A stretch of DNA of 64,000 bases from an uncultured Desulfovibrio sp. (GTDB lineage: Bacteria > Desulfobacterota > Desulfovibrionia > Desulfovibrionales > Desulfovibrionaceae). Below the pieces are notes generated by a model that saw only the letters and a list, made by a program, of their open reading frames with translations, had not been told where the DNA came from and ran no database searches. Of this stretch, positions 55,019 to 63,553 are shown piece by piece. The translations under genes were made by a program, and so were the position numbers. The DNA lies in contig NZ_CABSIF010000003.1 in NCBI RefSeq assembly GCF_902477725.1, positions 124,001 through 188,000 of the forward strand, read 5' to 3'. Positions within the stretch are counted from its first letter, which is position 1. Each line of letters starts with the position of its first letter.

Positions 55019-55837
55019 ATGTTTCGTAAATCGCCCTTTTCTTTGCCGCCAGAGCAGTATGGTGGTGCGCGAAAACGCGTTTTTATCGGGCTTATGCTGG
55101 CCTCGTGCCTTCTGCTGTGCCTCGGGGTTGCATTTTTTCTTATTTTGCCGTGGATTGGTTTTTTCTCTACGCAACACTGGCTGCCTACGCTGAGCATGGG
55201 TTTTGGTTTTGTTGTTATCATTGCCTTGTTGTGGCTTTGTATTATTCTTATATTTCATATTTATACGGGAAAATCTCTGCCTGGTGTAGATAGTGTGCGG
55301 CATGTCACCATTCGTCTGTTTTTTCCACTTATGGAATTGCTTGCAAAAGCAGTTGGCATTGACAGAGGAAGAGTGAGGCGCAGCTTTATCAAGGTGAACA
55401 ACGAGCTGGTGCTTGCCAGTGGCTGTACGGCGCAGCCGCAGGAACTTTTGCTGCTTTTACCGCATTGCGTTCAGCAGGCCTTGTGCCCCCAGCGGCTTGT
55501 CCATAACCCGGACAACTGCCAGCGTTGTGGCAAATGTCCGGTTGGTGAGTTGCTTGCATTAAGGGACAAATATGGTGTGCGGCTTGCCATTGCCACTGGC
55601 GGCACCATTGCCCGCCGCATTGTGGTGCAAACGCGCCCGCGCTGCATTATTGCTGTTGCTTGCGAACGTGACCTTACATCCGGCATTCAGGACAGTTATC
55701 CTTTGCCTGTTTTTGGTGTTCTCAACCAGAGGCCGCATGGGCCGTGCGTTGATACGCTTGTGCCCATGAAGGCGCTGGAAGACGCCGTGCGGATTTTTCT
55801 TGGCCTTTCTCAACCATTGCATCAGGGCAGGGCATAA
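55019..55837 (+). CDS. DUF116 domain membrane protein
   Basis: 272 residues. Two N-terminal transmembrane helices (about 21-45 and 58-83), then a soluble DUF116 domain with conserved cysteines: LLPHCVQQALCP, CQRCGKCPVGELL and ACERDLTSGIQDSYPLPV. The C-C-x2-C-x2-C pattern suggests an iron-sulfur or zinc centre. The gene sits between fmt and rsmB and is one base from rsmB; DUF116 genes in this context are common in anaerobes, but the biochemical role is not established. GAGG precedes ATG 55019. Confidence 0.85.
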   Translation: MFRKSPFSLPPEQYGGARKRVFIGLMLASCLLLCLGVAFFLILPWIGFFSTQHWLPTLSMGFGFVVIIALLWLCIILIFHIYTGKSLPGVDSVRHVTIRLFFPLMELLAKAVGIDRGRVRRSFIKVNNELVLASGCTAQPQELLLLLPHCVQQALCPQRLVHNPDNCQRCGKCPVGELLALRDKYGVRLAIATGGTIARRIVVQTRPRCIIAVACERDLTSGIQDSYPLPVFGVLNQRPHGPCVDTLVPMKALEDAVRIFLGLSQPLHQGRA

Positions 55838-55838
55838 C

Positions 55839-57230
55839 ATGGCTAACATTCGCGTTGCCCAATCAGGCCCTGCGCCCTTGCCTGGGAAAATTCGCAAGCT
55901 TTGCCCCACGGCACGTCATTGCGCGCTGTGGGCTTTGTTGTTGGTTGATTCCGGCATGACAGCCCAGCAGGCACTTGCAGCGGCTTTGTCCAGTGCGTCC
56001 ACAACTGCTTCCAGCTCAGAAGCTTCAGGCCTTGCCCCGGTTGAGCGCAATCTATGCTCAGAGCTTGTATACGGATACCTGCGAACGGAACTTCGCATTG
56101 CGTTTATTTTGTCCAGAGTGTTGCCGCGCCCGCAATCCCTGCCGCGGCCTCTTCTGCATGTGCTGGGCCTTGCGGTATACGGCCTGCTGTTTCAGGACAG
56201 AGTGCCAGATCATGCCGCTGTTTTTAGCGCTGTTGAGACTGCACAGGCCTTATACGGTCAAGGGCTGGCCCGTGTAACTAACGGGGCATTGCGTTCAGTA
56301 CAGCGCCTTGCAGACGCCCCCATGCATGAAGATTTTTATCTGTCCAAGGGTGCGGAGGCCGGATGCGCTGAGCACATGGGACTTTTCTATTCTTTGCCCT
56401 TGTGGATCATGGGGCACTGGTACAAGCACTATGGGCGTGATATCGCCTTGCAACTTGCCCGTAGATCGTTTGAGCGACCCTGGAGCGCGGTGCGCGTCAA
56501 CGCGCAACATTCTGCTGCCGTGACATTGCGTGAGGGTCTGCTTGCCAGTGGCGGCGAAGCGGTGGGGCAGTGGGGGATTGCTTTTGCGCCGGGTGCGCAG
56601 CCGGCTGTCGTTTGCGGTCGTTCTTTGCAGGGCTTGCAAGGTGAAGGCGCGCTCTCGTTTCAATCCGCAGGTTCGCAGCTTGTTCTTGAGGAGCTTGGTC
56701 TCTACGACTGGGATAAACCTGTTTGGGATGTCTGTGCTGGTTTTGGTGGCAAGACTGTTGCCCTGCTAGAACGGGGGATCGCGGTTCCTCTAGCTACAGA
56801 CCGCAGCATGCAGCGCCTTGCGGGTTTGCCGGGTCAGTGCGCACGGCTGGGTCTTGTCTGCCCGGCAGTTGCACTTGCCGATGCAGTCAAACCACCGCTT
56901 GCACATTGGGATGGCTATCTGCTTGTGGATGCCCCCTGTTCCGGACTTGGCGTTCTTGCCCGCAGGCCTGATATCCGCCGTAGATCCCCGCAAGAAGGCA
57001 TTGCGCATGAGAGCTTGCAGCAATCCATTTTACGCAGCCTTGCAGAAAGGATGCATTCGGGTTGCCAGATAGCCTACATTACCTGCACCCTTCGGCCCAA
57101 TGAGAATGAAAAGCAGATTGAGCGTCTTGTGCGTGAATTAGACGGCTTGCAGCTGCTCAGACAGTGGCAGACGCCACTTGAGCACCCCTGGCTTGAGGGC
57201 ATGTTTGGTGCGCTGTTGCGTAAGGTTTGA
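55839..57230 (+). CDS. rsmB: 16S rRNA m5C967 methyltransferase (RsmB-like)
   Basis: 463 residues. N-terminal NusB-like helical domain (about 20-150), then an AdoMet Rossmann domain: VWDVCAGFGGKTVALLE, DAPCSGLGVLARRPDIRR (catalytic Cys after DAP) and YITCTLRPNENE (second Cys). Methylates C967 of 16S rRNA. ATG 55839 has AGGGC upstream; the frame is open from 55800. The spacing to DUF116 (one base) indicates co-transcription. Confidence 0.9.
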   Translation: MANIRVAQSGPAPLPGKIRKLCPTARHCALWALLLVDSGMTAQQALAAALSSASTTASSSEASGLAPVERNLCSELVYGYLRTELRIAFILSRVLPRPQSLPRPLLHVLGLAVYGLLFQDRVPDHAAVFSAVETAQALYGQGLARVTNGALRSVQRLADAPMHEDFYLSKGAEAGCAEHMGLFYSLPLWIMGHWYKHYGRDIALQLARRSFERPWSAVRVNAQHSAAVTLREGLLASGGEAVGQWGIAFAPGAQPAVVCGRSLQGLQGEGALSFQSAGSQLVLEELGLYDWDKPVWDVCAGFGGKTVALLERGIAVPLATDRSMQRLAGLPGQCARLGLVCPAVALADAVKPPLAHWDGYLLVDAPCSGLGVLARRPDIRRRSPQEGIAHESLQQSILRSLAERMHSGCQIAYITCTLRPNENEKQIERLVRELDGLQLLRQWQTPLEHPWLEGMFGALLRKV

Positions 57231-57328
57231 TCTTTTCAAAGAAGGGTAAGCGCAACGGGGTGATTCCGCATTGCGCTTATCCTCTGATTGGTGGGGCAGG
57301 CTATTCTGTTCGCGTATTTTCCCGCTGC

Positions 57329-58273
57329 TTATCCGGCGGGATTTTCTGTAGATTTTTCTTCTGCTTCCGGCAGGGCCACACCCAGTTTCTGCAAAAGCTG
57401 TTCAAGTTCTTCGCGGCTGCCGTATGCAAACGCAATGCGGCCGCTGTTTTCATCGCCGCTTACCTGTGTTTTGCAGCCAATGCTGGAGCAAAGATTCATT
57501 TGCAGGGTTTTGAATTGTGGGCTTTTCTTTCTGGGGGCTTTAGCGCGAGGTTGCGGAGTCGTGTCCTCCTGTTCCCAGGGCAGGGCGTTGTGCCCACGCC
57601 AGAATGCCGCGGCGTCTTCTGCCTCGCGTACAGTCAGTTTGTGGCTCAGGATGCGCTGGCGCAGCGCTTCGGAAGCAATGGGCGCATCAATGCCCAACAG
57701 GCATCGCGCGTGCCCTGCGCTGAGCAATCCGGCCTGGATATCGGCCCTTGCCGTTGCGCTCAGTTGCAGCAAACGCAATGCGTTGGCGATAGCTGGGCGA
57801 CTTTTGCCAAGTCGACTTGCCAGTTCTTCCTGCGTTAGCTCAAGGGCATCCCGCAAGGCCTGGAGGGCTTCGGCTTCTTCAATGGGGTTGAGATCTTCGC
57901 GCTGCAAGTTTTCAATAAGAGCAGCGGCCATAACCTCTTTGTCGCTCAGCTGGCGTACATAAACGGGAACTTCTTTGAGCCCCGCCAGTTGCGCGGCACG
58001 CCAGCGGCGCTCACCCGCAACAATCTGATAGGTATTTTCGCCGCCCAGCGGGCGCACCAGCAACGGCTGAATAATTCCCTGCGATTTGATGGAATCGGCC
58101 AGTTCCCGCAATGCGGCATCGTCAAAGTGCCTGCGCGGCTGATTGGGGTTGGGATGCAAGGCCGTAATCGGCATCAGGTTCACGGCGCTTTCCAGCCCTT
58201 GCGGTTCCTGCTTTGGCGCGGTTCCACCAAACAGTGCGTCAAGCCCTCTGCCCAATCCCTTGCTGCTGCTCAT
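57329..58273 (-). CDS. parB: Chromosome partitioning protein ParB
   Basis: 314 residues. ParB/Spo0J layout: N-terminal ParA-binding end (SKGLGRGLDALFGG), the CTP-binding/nuclease-like region (ALHPNPNQPRRHFDD, ERRWRAAQLAGLKEVPVYV), a helix-turn-helix (LTQEELASRLGKSRPAIANALRLLQL) and a C-terminal dimer domain. It binds parS and spreads along DNA. GGAGGAAAAGAA precedes ATG 58273. It is on the same strand as parA but separated from it by 800 bp holding an opposite-strand gene. Confidence 0.96.
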   Translation of the reverse strand: MSSSKGLGRGLDALFGGTAPKQEPQGLESAVNLMPITALHPNPNQPRRHFDDAALRELADSIKSQGIIQPLLVRPLGGENTYQIVAGERRWRAAQLAGLKEVPVYVRQLSDKEVMAAALIENLQREDLNPIEEAEALQALRDALELTQEELASRLGKSRPAIANALRLLQLSATARADIQAGLLSAGHARCLLGIDAPIASEALRQRILSHKLTVREAEDAAAFWRGHNALPWEQEDTTPQPRAKAPRKKSPQFKTLQMNLCSSIGCKTQVSGDENSGRIAFAYGSREELEQLLQKLGVALPEAEEKSTENPAG

Positions 58274-58663
58274 TTCTTTTCCTCCACATAAGCTGTGGTT
58301 GCGGCAATACAACCAGTGTTCGAACCTCAGTGGTGTAGGCCCGTTGCCATTGCGGATTGCCGTTTCAGCAAACCGCTTGCGTGATTGCCTTCATTCAATA
58401 TTTGTATATGCCGAACATTTGCTGCACGATGCAGGGTAAATTTTTTGGTCGCAAGCTCATTGCGTAAAACACCTGAACTTCGTTGCAGTCTCCTTGACAT
58501 TTGCCCTTGGGGCGCGGCACCTTATGCGCTATTGTTTTCTGGCAGAAACCTGCATGACTGATCAGTTGCGCAATGGGCTGTCTTTTGCCCTTGTGCGAGG
58601 CGTATCTTTTTGTTCCAAAGCTCGACTTTGGCTTGGCCCCGCTTTTTACTTCAAGGACTTGTT
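58274..58663. other. Divergent gap between parB and the zinc-ribbon gene
   Basis: 390 bases without a credible gene. TTGACA at 58494-58499 is a possible -35 for the zinc-ribbon gene; the -10 is weak. The start of parB transcription must also lie here. Confidence 0.45.
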
Positions 58664-59068
58664 ATGCTGGATAACCCGCAGCTTCAGTACATCACCGATA
58701 TCAAGGGCAATATTTCTTCTGTGATCATTCCCTGGCCCCTCTGGGAAAAAATGGAGCCCAAAGTTCGCAATATTTTGGCAGCAGACGAAAAGCCGCAAGA
58801 GCTTGAACAGGCAGCTGGCCCCCTGGAAAGTTTTGAAGAGCTCATGAAGTTTTGGGATTTCAAATATCCCTACAGCCCTTCAGTTACCTGCCCCCACTGT
58901 GCTGCCAGCACCGAGGATTGGCGTAATGATCCCGAACACCCGTTTATTCTGACTAACGCTAATATTGGCGGCTTGCTCGTTTTTCATTGCCGTGCATGTG
59001 GAACCACAATCCGGCAGAAGCACTTTCACAAACACGTTGCGATAGAGCATACCACGCCCAAAGAATAA
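58664..59068 (+). CDS. Small zinc-ribbon protein of unknown function
   Basis: 134 residues. A helical N-terminal part (1-60), then two CxxC pairs, CPHC (about residue 85) and CRAC (about 113), each flanked by basic/His-rich sequence, making a zinc ribbon: VTCPHCAASTEDW and LLVFHCRACGTTIRQKHFHKH. ATG 58664 has CAAGGAC upstream. It lies head-on to parA and divergent from parB, splitting the parAB locus. No homologue recognised; the ribbon could bind DNA, RNA or protein. Confidence 0.6.
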   Translation: MLDNPQLQYITDIKGNISSVIIPWPLWEKMEPKVRNILAADEKPQELEQAAGPLESFEELMKFWDFKYPYSPSVTCPHCAASTEDWRNDPEHPFILTNANIGGLLVFHCRACGTTIRQKHFHKHVAIEHTTPKE

Positions 59069-59076
59069 TCTTGCGC

Positions 59077-59865
59077 CTATTGCAGAACAGTATTTTTTTT
59101 GCTTGGTCTGCGTAGTACGATTTCTTTGGCCAATCCAAGGTAGGCTTCCGCTCCCTTGGATTTTATATCGTAATGGATGATGGATTTGCCGTGGCTGGGC
59201 GCTTCTGAAAGGCGTACGTTGCGAGGAATGACTGTTTCAAACAGATGTTCTGGGAAGCAGCGGCGCACTTCGTTTTTGACTTCTCTCGTCAGGCGGTTGC
59301 GGGTGTCGTACATGGTCAGCACTACGCCCAGTAGTGAGAGATCAGGATTGAGACGTTTTTTCACCTGTTCGTAGGTCTGCAGCAGTTTGACGATGCCTTC
59401 AAGTGCAAAAAATTCGCATTGCAGCGGAATGAGCAGTTCGCGGGACGCACAGAGGGCGTTGAGCGTCAAAAGCCCCAAAGAAGGAGGGCAGTCGAGAATA
59501 ATATACTCATAGTCGTTGCGCACGCTTTTGAGGCATTCGTCCAAGAAAAATTCGCGCGCCATTTTGTCCACAAGTTCCAGCTCAACGGCCACAAGGTTGG
59601 TACTCGCAGGCAAAATATCCAGAAATGGAGAGCGGCTTTTGGCTATATTTTCTTTCAGCTTTTCTGGTTCATAAAAGGTGTTGTAAAGGTCGCCGTGCAG
59701 GTCTTCCTGGTGCAGGCCTATTCCGCTTGTGCTGTTAGCCTGCGGATCGCAATCAACGAGCAAAACTTTTTTTTCCATGACTGCAAGAGCAGCGGAAAGG
59801 TTGATGGCCGTGGTGGTTTTGCCCACCCCGCCCTTTTGATTTGCGATGGAAATGATGCGCGCCAT
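59077..59865 (-). CDS. parA: Chromosome partitioning ATPase ParA
   Basis: 262 residues. ParA/Soj: deviant Walker A KGGVGKTTT, LLVDCDPQANST, YIILDCPPSLGLLTLNALCAS. Short form without a DNA-binding N-terminal domain, as in chromosomal Soj. Works with ParB and parS to move origins. GGGAGG precedes ATG 59865. Followed (on this strand) by the opposite-strand zinc-ribbon gene. The parS site lies 145 bp upstream. Confidence 0.97.
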   Translation of the reverse strand: MARIISIANQKGGVGKTTTAINLSAALAVMEKKVLLVDCDPQANSTSGIGLHQEDLHGDLYNTFYEPEKLKENIAKSRSPFLDILPASTNLVAVELELVDKMAREFFLDECLKSVRNDYEYIILDCPPSLGLLTLNALCASRELLIPLQCEFFALEGIVKLLQTYEQVKKRLNPDLSLLGVVLTMYDTRNRLTREVKNEVRRCFPEHLFETVIPRNVRLSEAPSHGKSIIHYDIKSKGAEAYLGLAKEIVLRRPSKKNTVLQ

Positions 59866-60169
59866 TGAGGCCTCCCAGTCATTTTGACTGATTTTAGAGG
59901 AACTGCTGCTTCAACTGTCAGGTGAGCCTGTCAGGAGCAGATACGTCAACGAGCATGAAATTTCTGGCTTTGCCGCCTTTTTCATCGTTCACTTGAAGGA
60001 AAAACTTCGTGTTTCACATGAAACATGGGGGCGGCGCTGGAAGCTGCAATGGGTTGTTTGTAAAAGAGAGTGGTGAGAGCGTCAAGGCTTAAAGCAGATT
60101 GAGCAACAAAACTTGCCCCGTAAAGCTAAAGCGCGTAAAAAATGGCACAATCTCTTGGCTGGAGAAAGT
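59866..60169. other. Divergent gap between parA and the response regulator
   Basis: 304 bases holding the parS site and the parA promoter. No gene seen in it. Confidence 0.5.
60010..60025. other. parS centromere site
   Basis: TGTTTCACATGAAACA, one mismatch from the consensus TGTTTCACGTGAAACA (CACATG at the centre). Located upstream of parA, as expected for a ParB-binding site. Confidence 0.9.
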
Positions 60170-60559
60170 ATGGAACTAGCAAAAGTGCTGTTGGTTGATG
60201 ATGAATCAGATGTAACGCGGATACTCTCCAAGCGCCTTGGGCGCCGAGGGTATGAGTGCCAATCCGCTGCTAACGGGCAACAAGCTGTGGATGCCATGGA
60301 GCAGTTCCCCTTTGGCATTATAATAATGGATGTAAAAATGCCGGTTATGGATGGCATGTCCGCCTTGCAGATTATCCATTCCCGATGGCCCAAAACTCAG
60401 GTGATCTTGCTTTCTGGTCATGCTGACATGCAGCTTGCGGTTCAGGCCATGAGCGAGGGGGCATTTGGCTACCTGATGAAGCCTGTTGACATTGATGAGC
60501 TGCTCTTTAAAATTGAGGACGCCGCAACACAGATTCGCCTTGAGGCGGAGCAGGGCTAA
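60170..60559 (+). CDS. Single-domain response regulator
   Basis: 129 residues, receiver domain only. Acidic pair VDDES, phospho-acceptor Asp54 in IIMDVKMPVMDG, the Thr/Ser after it (LLSGHAD) and Lys in YLMKPVD are all intact. No output domain, so it may act by protein contact or as a phosphate carrier (CheY- or Spo0F-like). The motif set is like an NtrC-type receiver. GGAGAAAGT precedes ATG 60170. No kinase gene is adjacent. Confidence 0.92.
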   Translation: MELAKVLLVDDESDVTRILSKRLGRRGYECQSAANGQQAVDAMEQFPFGIIIMDVKMPVMDGMSALQIIHSRWPKTQVILLSGHADMQLAVQAMSEGAFGYLMKPVDIDELLFKIEDAATQIRLEAEQG

Positions 60560-60586
60560 GCGAGCGCGTAGAAAATGAGGAAAGTT

Positions 60587-61393
60587 ATGTTTAGTAAAAG
60601 AATGGTGGCGTCCTTTATTTTGGCTTCAAGCATGACTGCTGGGATTGTGCCTGGCATGAGCGCCGTTGCAAATGCCGTAGAAGTTACGGAAGAAAACCTG
60701 CCCAAGCTTCTTGAAAAACTATTCCGTGAGCGGCCAGAACTGGTCATGGATGTGTTGCGCAGGCAAAGCGAGTCTGTGCTTGATATTGCTCAGCAGGGGT
60801 CAAATCTGCGCCGCCAGCACAGCCTTGAGGCCCAGTGGGCGCAAGACATGAAGGTGACCAAAACGGTTAAAACTGAAGGCCGTCCGGTTATGGGTGCGTC
60901 CAAGGCCAAAGTGCGCATTGTGGCCTTTTCTGATTTTACCTGCCACTTCTGCCAGCAAGCATCCAAAACTGTGGACGCCATTTTGCAGGAATACGGCAAG
61001 GACGTGAGCCTTGTTTTTAAAAACATGCCTCTGGACGACAAAGGCCCGGCCAACATTGCTTCGGCATATTTTGTAGCCATATCGCAGCAGAGCGAAGAAA
61101 AGGCCTGGCAGTTCTATAAAGCACTCTTTGCAGACAGGGATAAACTCATTGCCGAGGGTGAAGCCTTCTTGAAAAAGACTGCTGAAGGCCTCAATGTGGA
61201 CATGAAGCGCCTTGCCAAGGATGTGCACAGCAAAAAGGTTACGGACATCATCGCTGAAGATCAGATGGATGCCCAGAAGCTCGGTATTGAGGGAACCCCG
61301 TACTTCCTCGTGAACAACCTGGTGGTTCGCGGAGCCCTGCCGCTTGATCTCTTTAAGAGTGCCGTTGATATGGCGCTGAAAAACAGCAAGTAG
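60587..61393 (+). CDS. DsbA-like periplasmic thiol-disulfide oxidoreductase
   Basis: 268 residues. A signal peptide (cut near residue 31 after VANA), a helical N-terminal extension (VTEENLPKLLEKL) and a thioredoxin fold with an inserted helical part. Active site CHFC in FSDFTCHFCQQASK and the cis-proline loop EGTPYFLV are present. The pattern resembles ScsC/DsbG-like proteins with an extended N-terminus that may oligomerise. Start 60587 is preferred over 60575, since AGGAAAGTT lies before it. Role: shuffling or reducing disulfides in the periplasm. Confidence 0.85.
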   Translation: MFSKRMVASFILASSMTAGIVPGMSAVANAVEVTEENLPKLLEKLFRERPELVMDVLRRQSESVLDIAQQGSNLRRQHSLEAQWAQDMKVTKTVKTEGRPVMGASKAKVRIVAFSDFTCHFCQQASKTVDAILQEYGKDVSLVFKNMPLDDKGPANIASAYFVAISQQSEEKAWQFYKALFADRDKLIAEGEAFLKKTAEGLNVDMKRLAKDVHSKKVTDIIAEDQMDAQKLGIEGTPYFLVNNLVVRGALPLDLFKSAVDMALKNSK

Positions 61394-61396
61394 CAC

Positions 61397-61876
61397 ATGA
61401 TAATCCTGCCAGCCCGTGAATCCGATTTGCCGCAGATTTTGGCCCTGCAAAAGGCTGCGTTTGAAAGCGAAGCGAGGTTGGTAAAAAATTGGGATATCCC
61501 GCCTCTCACGCAAACGCTTGAGAATCTGGTGGAGGAACGGCGCACTGGCGTCGTACTCAAGGCATTGGATGGGCAAACGCTGGTGGGAACGGTCAGGGCG
61601 CACCTTGCAGAAGACACCTCCCACATTGCCCGCCTTGCCGTCCTGCCGCAATGGCAGGGCAGGGGATACGGTTCTGCACTGATGACGGCAATTTTGTCCG
61701 CAACAAAGGCCGCCCGGTATGAACTCTTCACCAGCGCAAAGAGCGAACGTAATTTGCGGTTATACGAAAAGTTCGGGTTCGTTCCGTATAAAAAGGCACA
61801 AACCGCAAACGGGGTTGAACTGGTCTGGCTGGAGAAAATCAGCAAGCTCGGTAGTGAGCGACACGCCTCAAAGTGA
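61397..61876 (+). CDS. GNAT-family N-acetyltransferase
   Basis: 159 residues. GNAT fold with the acetyl-CoA loop VLPQWQGRGYGSALM (R/QxxGxG/A) and the C-terminal motif RNLRLYEKFGFVPYK. Transfers an acetyl group from acetyl-CoA to an amine; substrate unknown. It starts 3 bp after the DsbA-like stop, so is probably co-transcribed. No clear ribosome site. Confidence 0.88.
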   Translation: MIILPARESDLPQILALQKAAFESEARLVKNWDIPPLTQTLENLVEERRTGVVLKALDGQTLVGTVRAHLAEDTSHIARLAVLPQWQGRGYGSALMTAILSATKAARYELFTSAKSERNLRLYEKFGFVPYKKAQTANGVELVWLEKISKLGSERHASK

Positions 61877-61904
61877 TGTTCTGGCGGAGTGTTCCGCAAG
61901 CAAA

Positions 61905-61930
61905 AAAGGCCGCGCAATTGCGCGGCCTTT
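61905..61930. terminator. Bidirectional terminator
   Basis: Perfect palindrome with 13-base arms (AAAGGCCGCGCAA / TTGCGCGGCCTTT), A/T-flanked, between convergent genes. Confidence 0.88.
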
Positions 61931-61950
61931 CTCATGTTCATTGGAAAAAA

Positions 61951-62535
61951 TTATTCTGATTGTCCTGATCCACCGCGATTGCGGATAACCTTGGTCATCC
62001 ATGAGCGCAACTGATCAAGGTCGGCTTGTTGCGTTTTTTCCGACGAATCAAGCAGAACACGCAAGTTTGCAACCTCCTGGCGCAGAAGCCCAACCTCTGG
62101 CGTATTGTTGTCACCTGGGGCAGGGAGCCGCTGCACAACAAGTTGCAGCAGATGGGCAATCCCCTCAATGGCGTTTGTCTGGCGCTCCAGAATTTGGAGA
62201 GCAACTGAGGGGAAATAGTCATTGCTTGAGGGAATTTCAGCAATGGCTGTGGAAGAATCAGCATCCGCAACAGCAACGGCATTTCGCGGAAAGCGCGCGT
62301 TAAGCGCATCTTCAACAGCAGCTGCCGTGCGGGATTTTTGCATCTGCTCAAGCACAGCCGCAATGACATCCAGTGTTTCGCGCCGATAGCGGCGTCTGCG
62401 GCCATCGCCAACACTGGGAATAAAATGGGCAAACCGTTTGCAGTAATAGCGGGTGGTGGATTCTGGCAAGGAAAAATGGCGCGAAATATCCGCAATACTC
62501 AACAGGCTTTCAGCAACTACAGCCTTGCGAGCCAT
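61951..62535 (-). CDS. MerR-like DNA-binding regulator
   Basis: 194 residues. N-terminal winged helix resembling MerR: SLLSIADISRHFSLPESTTRYYCKRFAHFIPS with the basic DGRRRRYRRETLDVI wing; then a linker and a C-terminal coiled coil (LLQLVVQRL and NLRVLLDSSEKTQQADLDQLRSWM). Ends in a basic tail. Target genes unknown. GGGAGGAG precedes ATG 62535; the frame is open to 62682, but that part is not conserved-looking. Isolated. Confidence 0.72.
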   Translation of the reverse strand: MARKAVVAESLLSIADISRHFSLPESTTRYYCKRFAHFIPSVGDGRRRRYRRETLDVIAAVLEQMQKSRTAAAVEDALNARFPRNAVAVADADSSTAIAEIPSSNDYFPSVALQILERQTNAIEGIAHLLQLVVQRLPAPGDNNTPEVGLLRQEVANLRVLLDSSEKTQQADLDQLRSWMTKVIRNRGGSGQSE

Positions 62536-62700
62536 GTCTCCTCCCGCGCCGGGCAAAGGACGCCTGAAACACGCTACGAGGCGCGTCACCCGGCAATTTG
62601 AATCGGATAAAAGGAGTGGGCAGAAACGGAAATCAGCAACAAAGTGATTCCGATGTAATTCTTTTGGAAATACTCCAAACAAAATTTAATAGCAAGTCAG

Positions 62701-62738
62701 CAAACAGAAAAGGCGGTACAGACTATGCCGTTACCGCC
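62701..62738 (-). terminator. Terminator after the NlpC/P60 gene
   Basis: GGCGGTA/TACCGCC (62712-62718 with 62732-62738); TTTTCTGTTT follows on the minus strand. Confidence 0.65.
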
Positions 62739-62783
62739 AATAAAATAAACAATTGCGTGATTACGCGGTGGCGCTGCTGCTGA

Positions 62784-63287
62784 TCAGTACACCACCCGCC
62801 TTACCGCGATTAGTTTGTTGCGCCAGTAGGGTACATCAAGGCTCTCAACCCTCACATTTTCCCCGCGCCTGGGGCTGTGGATAAAGGAATTGCTGCCAGC
62901 ATAGATGCCTGTGTGCAGGCCTCTGGGGCCGGAGCCTGTGCGGAACACCAAAATGTCGCCCTGGCGAGCCGCCGTGAGCGGAATCTGTTGCCCTGTGTGC
63001 GCCTGATCAGATGTTATGCGCGGTACTTTTACGCCGTTTTGCTTATATGCCCACCAGATCAAACCGGAGCAGTCAAAGCCCTTTTGTGGTGACGCTCCGC
63101 CAGGTCTGTATTTTGTGCCCATTTGCGTGTAGGCCGTTTTAACTACTTTGCGCGCAGATTCTGGGGCAGGGCCGCCATCAGGAGCTGACCTGAAAGCTCC
63201 GCAACCTGTCAGAAGTACGGCGCAAGCCAAGAACAGCGCAAAATTGCGCCATCGTCGCCAAGTGTTTGAGTGCATTGCTGCTTCCAT
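62784..63287 (-). CDS. NlpC/P60 cell-wall hydrolase lipoprotein
   Basis: 167 residues. A lipoprotein signal with lipobox LLTGC (Cys about residue 29) is followed by an NlpC/P60 domain: catalytic Cys in FDCSGLIWWAY, His in GLHTGIYAG and the third polar residue in FIHSPRRG. Cleaves peptidoglycan stem peptides at the outer face of the periplasm, like E. coli Spr/MepS. Start at 63287 preferred (CAGGTTGCAGC upstream); 63275 is an alternative. A 248-bp gap separates it from the MerR-like gene. Confidence 0.9.
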   Translation of the reverse strand: MEAAMHSNTWRRWRNFALFLACAVLLTGCGAFRSAPDGGPAPESARKVVKTAYTQMGTKYRPGGASPQKGFDCSGLIWWAYKQNGVKVPRITSDQAHTGQQIPLTAARQGDILVFRTGSGPRGLHTGIYAGSNSFIHSPRRGENVRVESLDVPYWRNKLIAVRRVVY

Positions 63288-63472
63288 GCTGCAACCTGCT
63301 GTATTTGCAAATAAATTTGCAATAGTCAAAAATATAACACGCTATGTGCTGCATAGGATTAAGCAATTTGTGTGCCTGTTTATGCCGAATCTTCTGATTT
63401 TCAGGTTTTCGAGAATAAACTTGGAGATACCGTAATGATTTCAAAGAGTCACTGTCACTAACAGCGCGCAAT

Positions 63473-63505
63473 AAAAAAGCAAGGCTCCGGTATGGAGCCT
63501 TGCTT
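63473..63505 (-). terminator. Terminator after nrfA
   Basis: 12-bp stem AAGCAAGGCTCC/GGAGCCTTGCTT (63477-63488 with 63494-63505); TTTTTT follows on the minus strand. Confidence 0.88.
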
Positions 63506-63516
63506 AAGTGGGGGCA

Positions 63517-63538
63517 GAGGCCCGCATGAGCGGGCCTC
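63517..63538 (-). terminator. Second hairpin after nrfA
   Basis: GAGGCCCGC-ATGA-GCGGGCCTC, directly upstream of the main terminator; probably part of the 3' end structure. Confidence 0.6.
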
Positions 63539-63553
63539 GACATTCAATACGAG

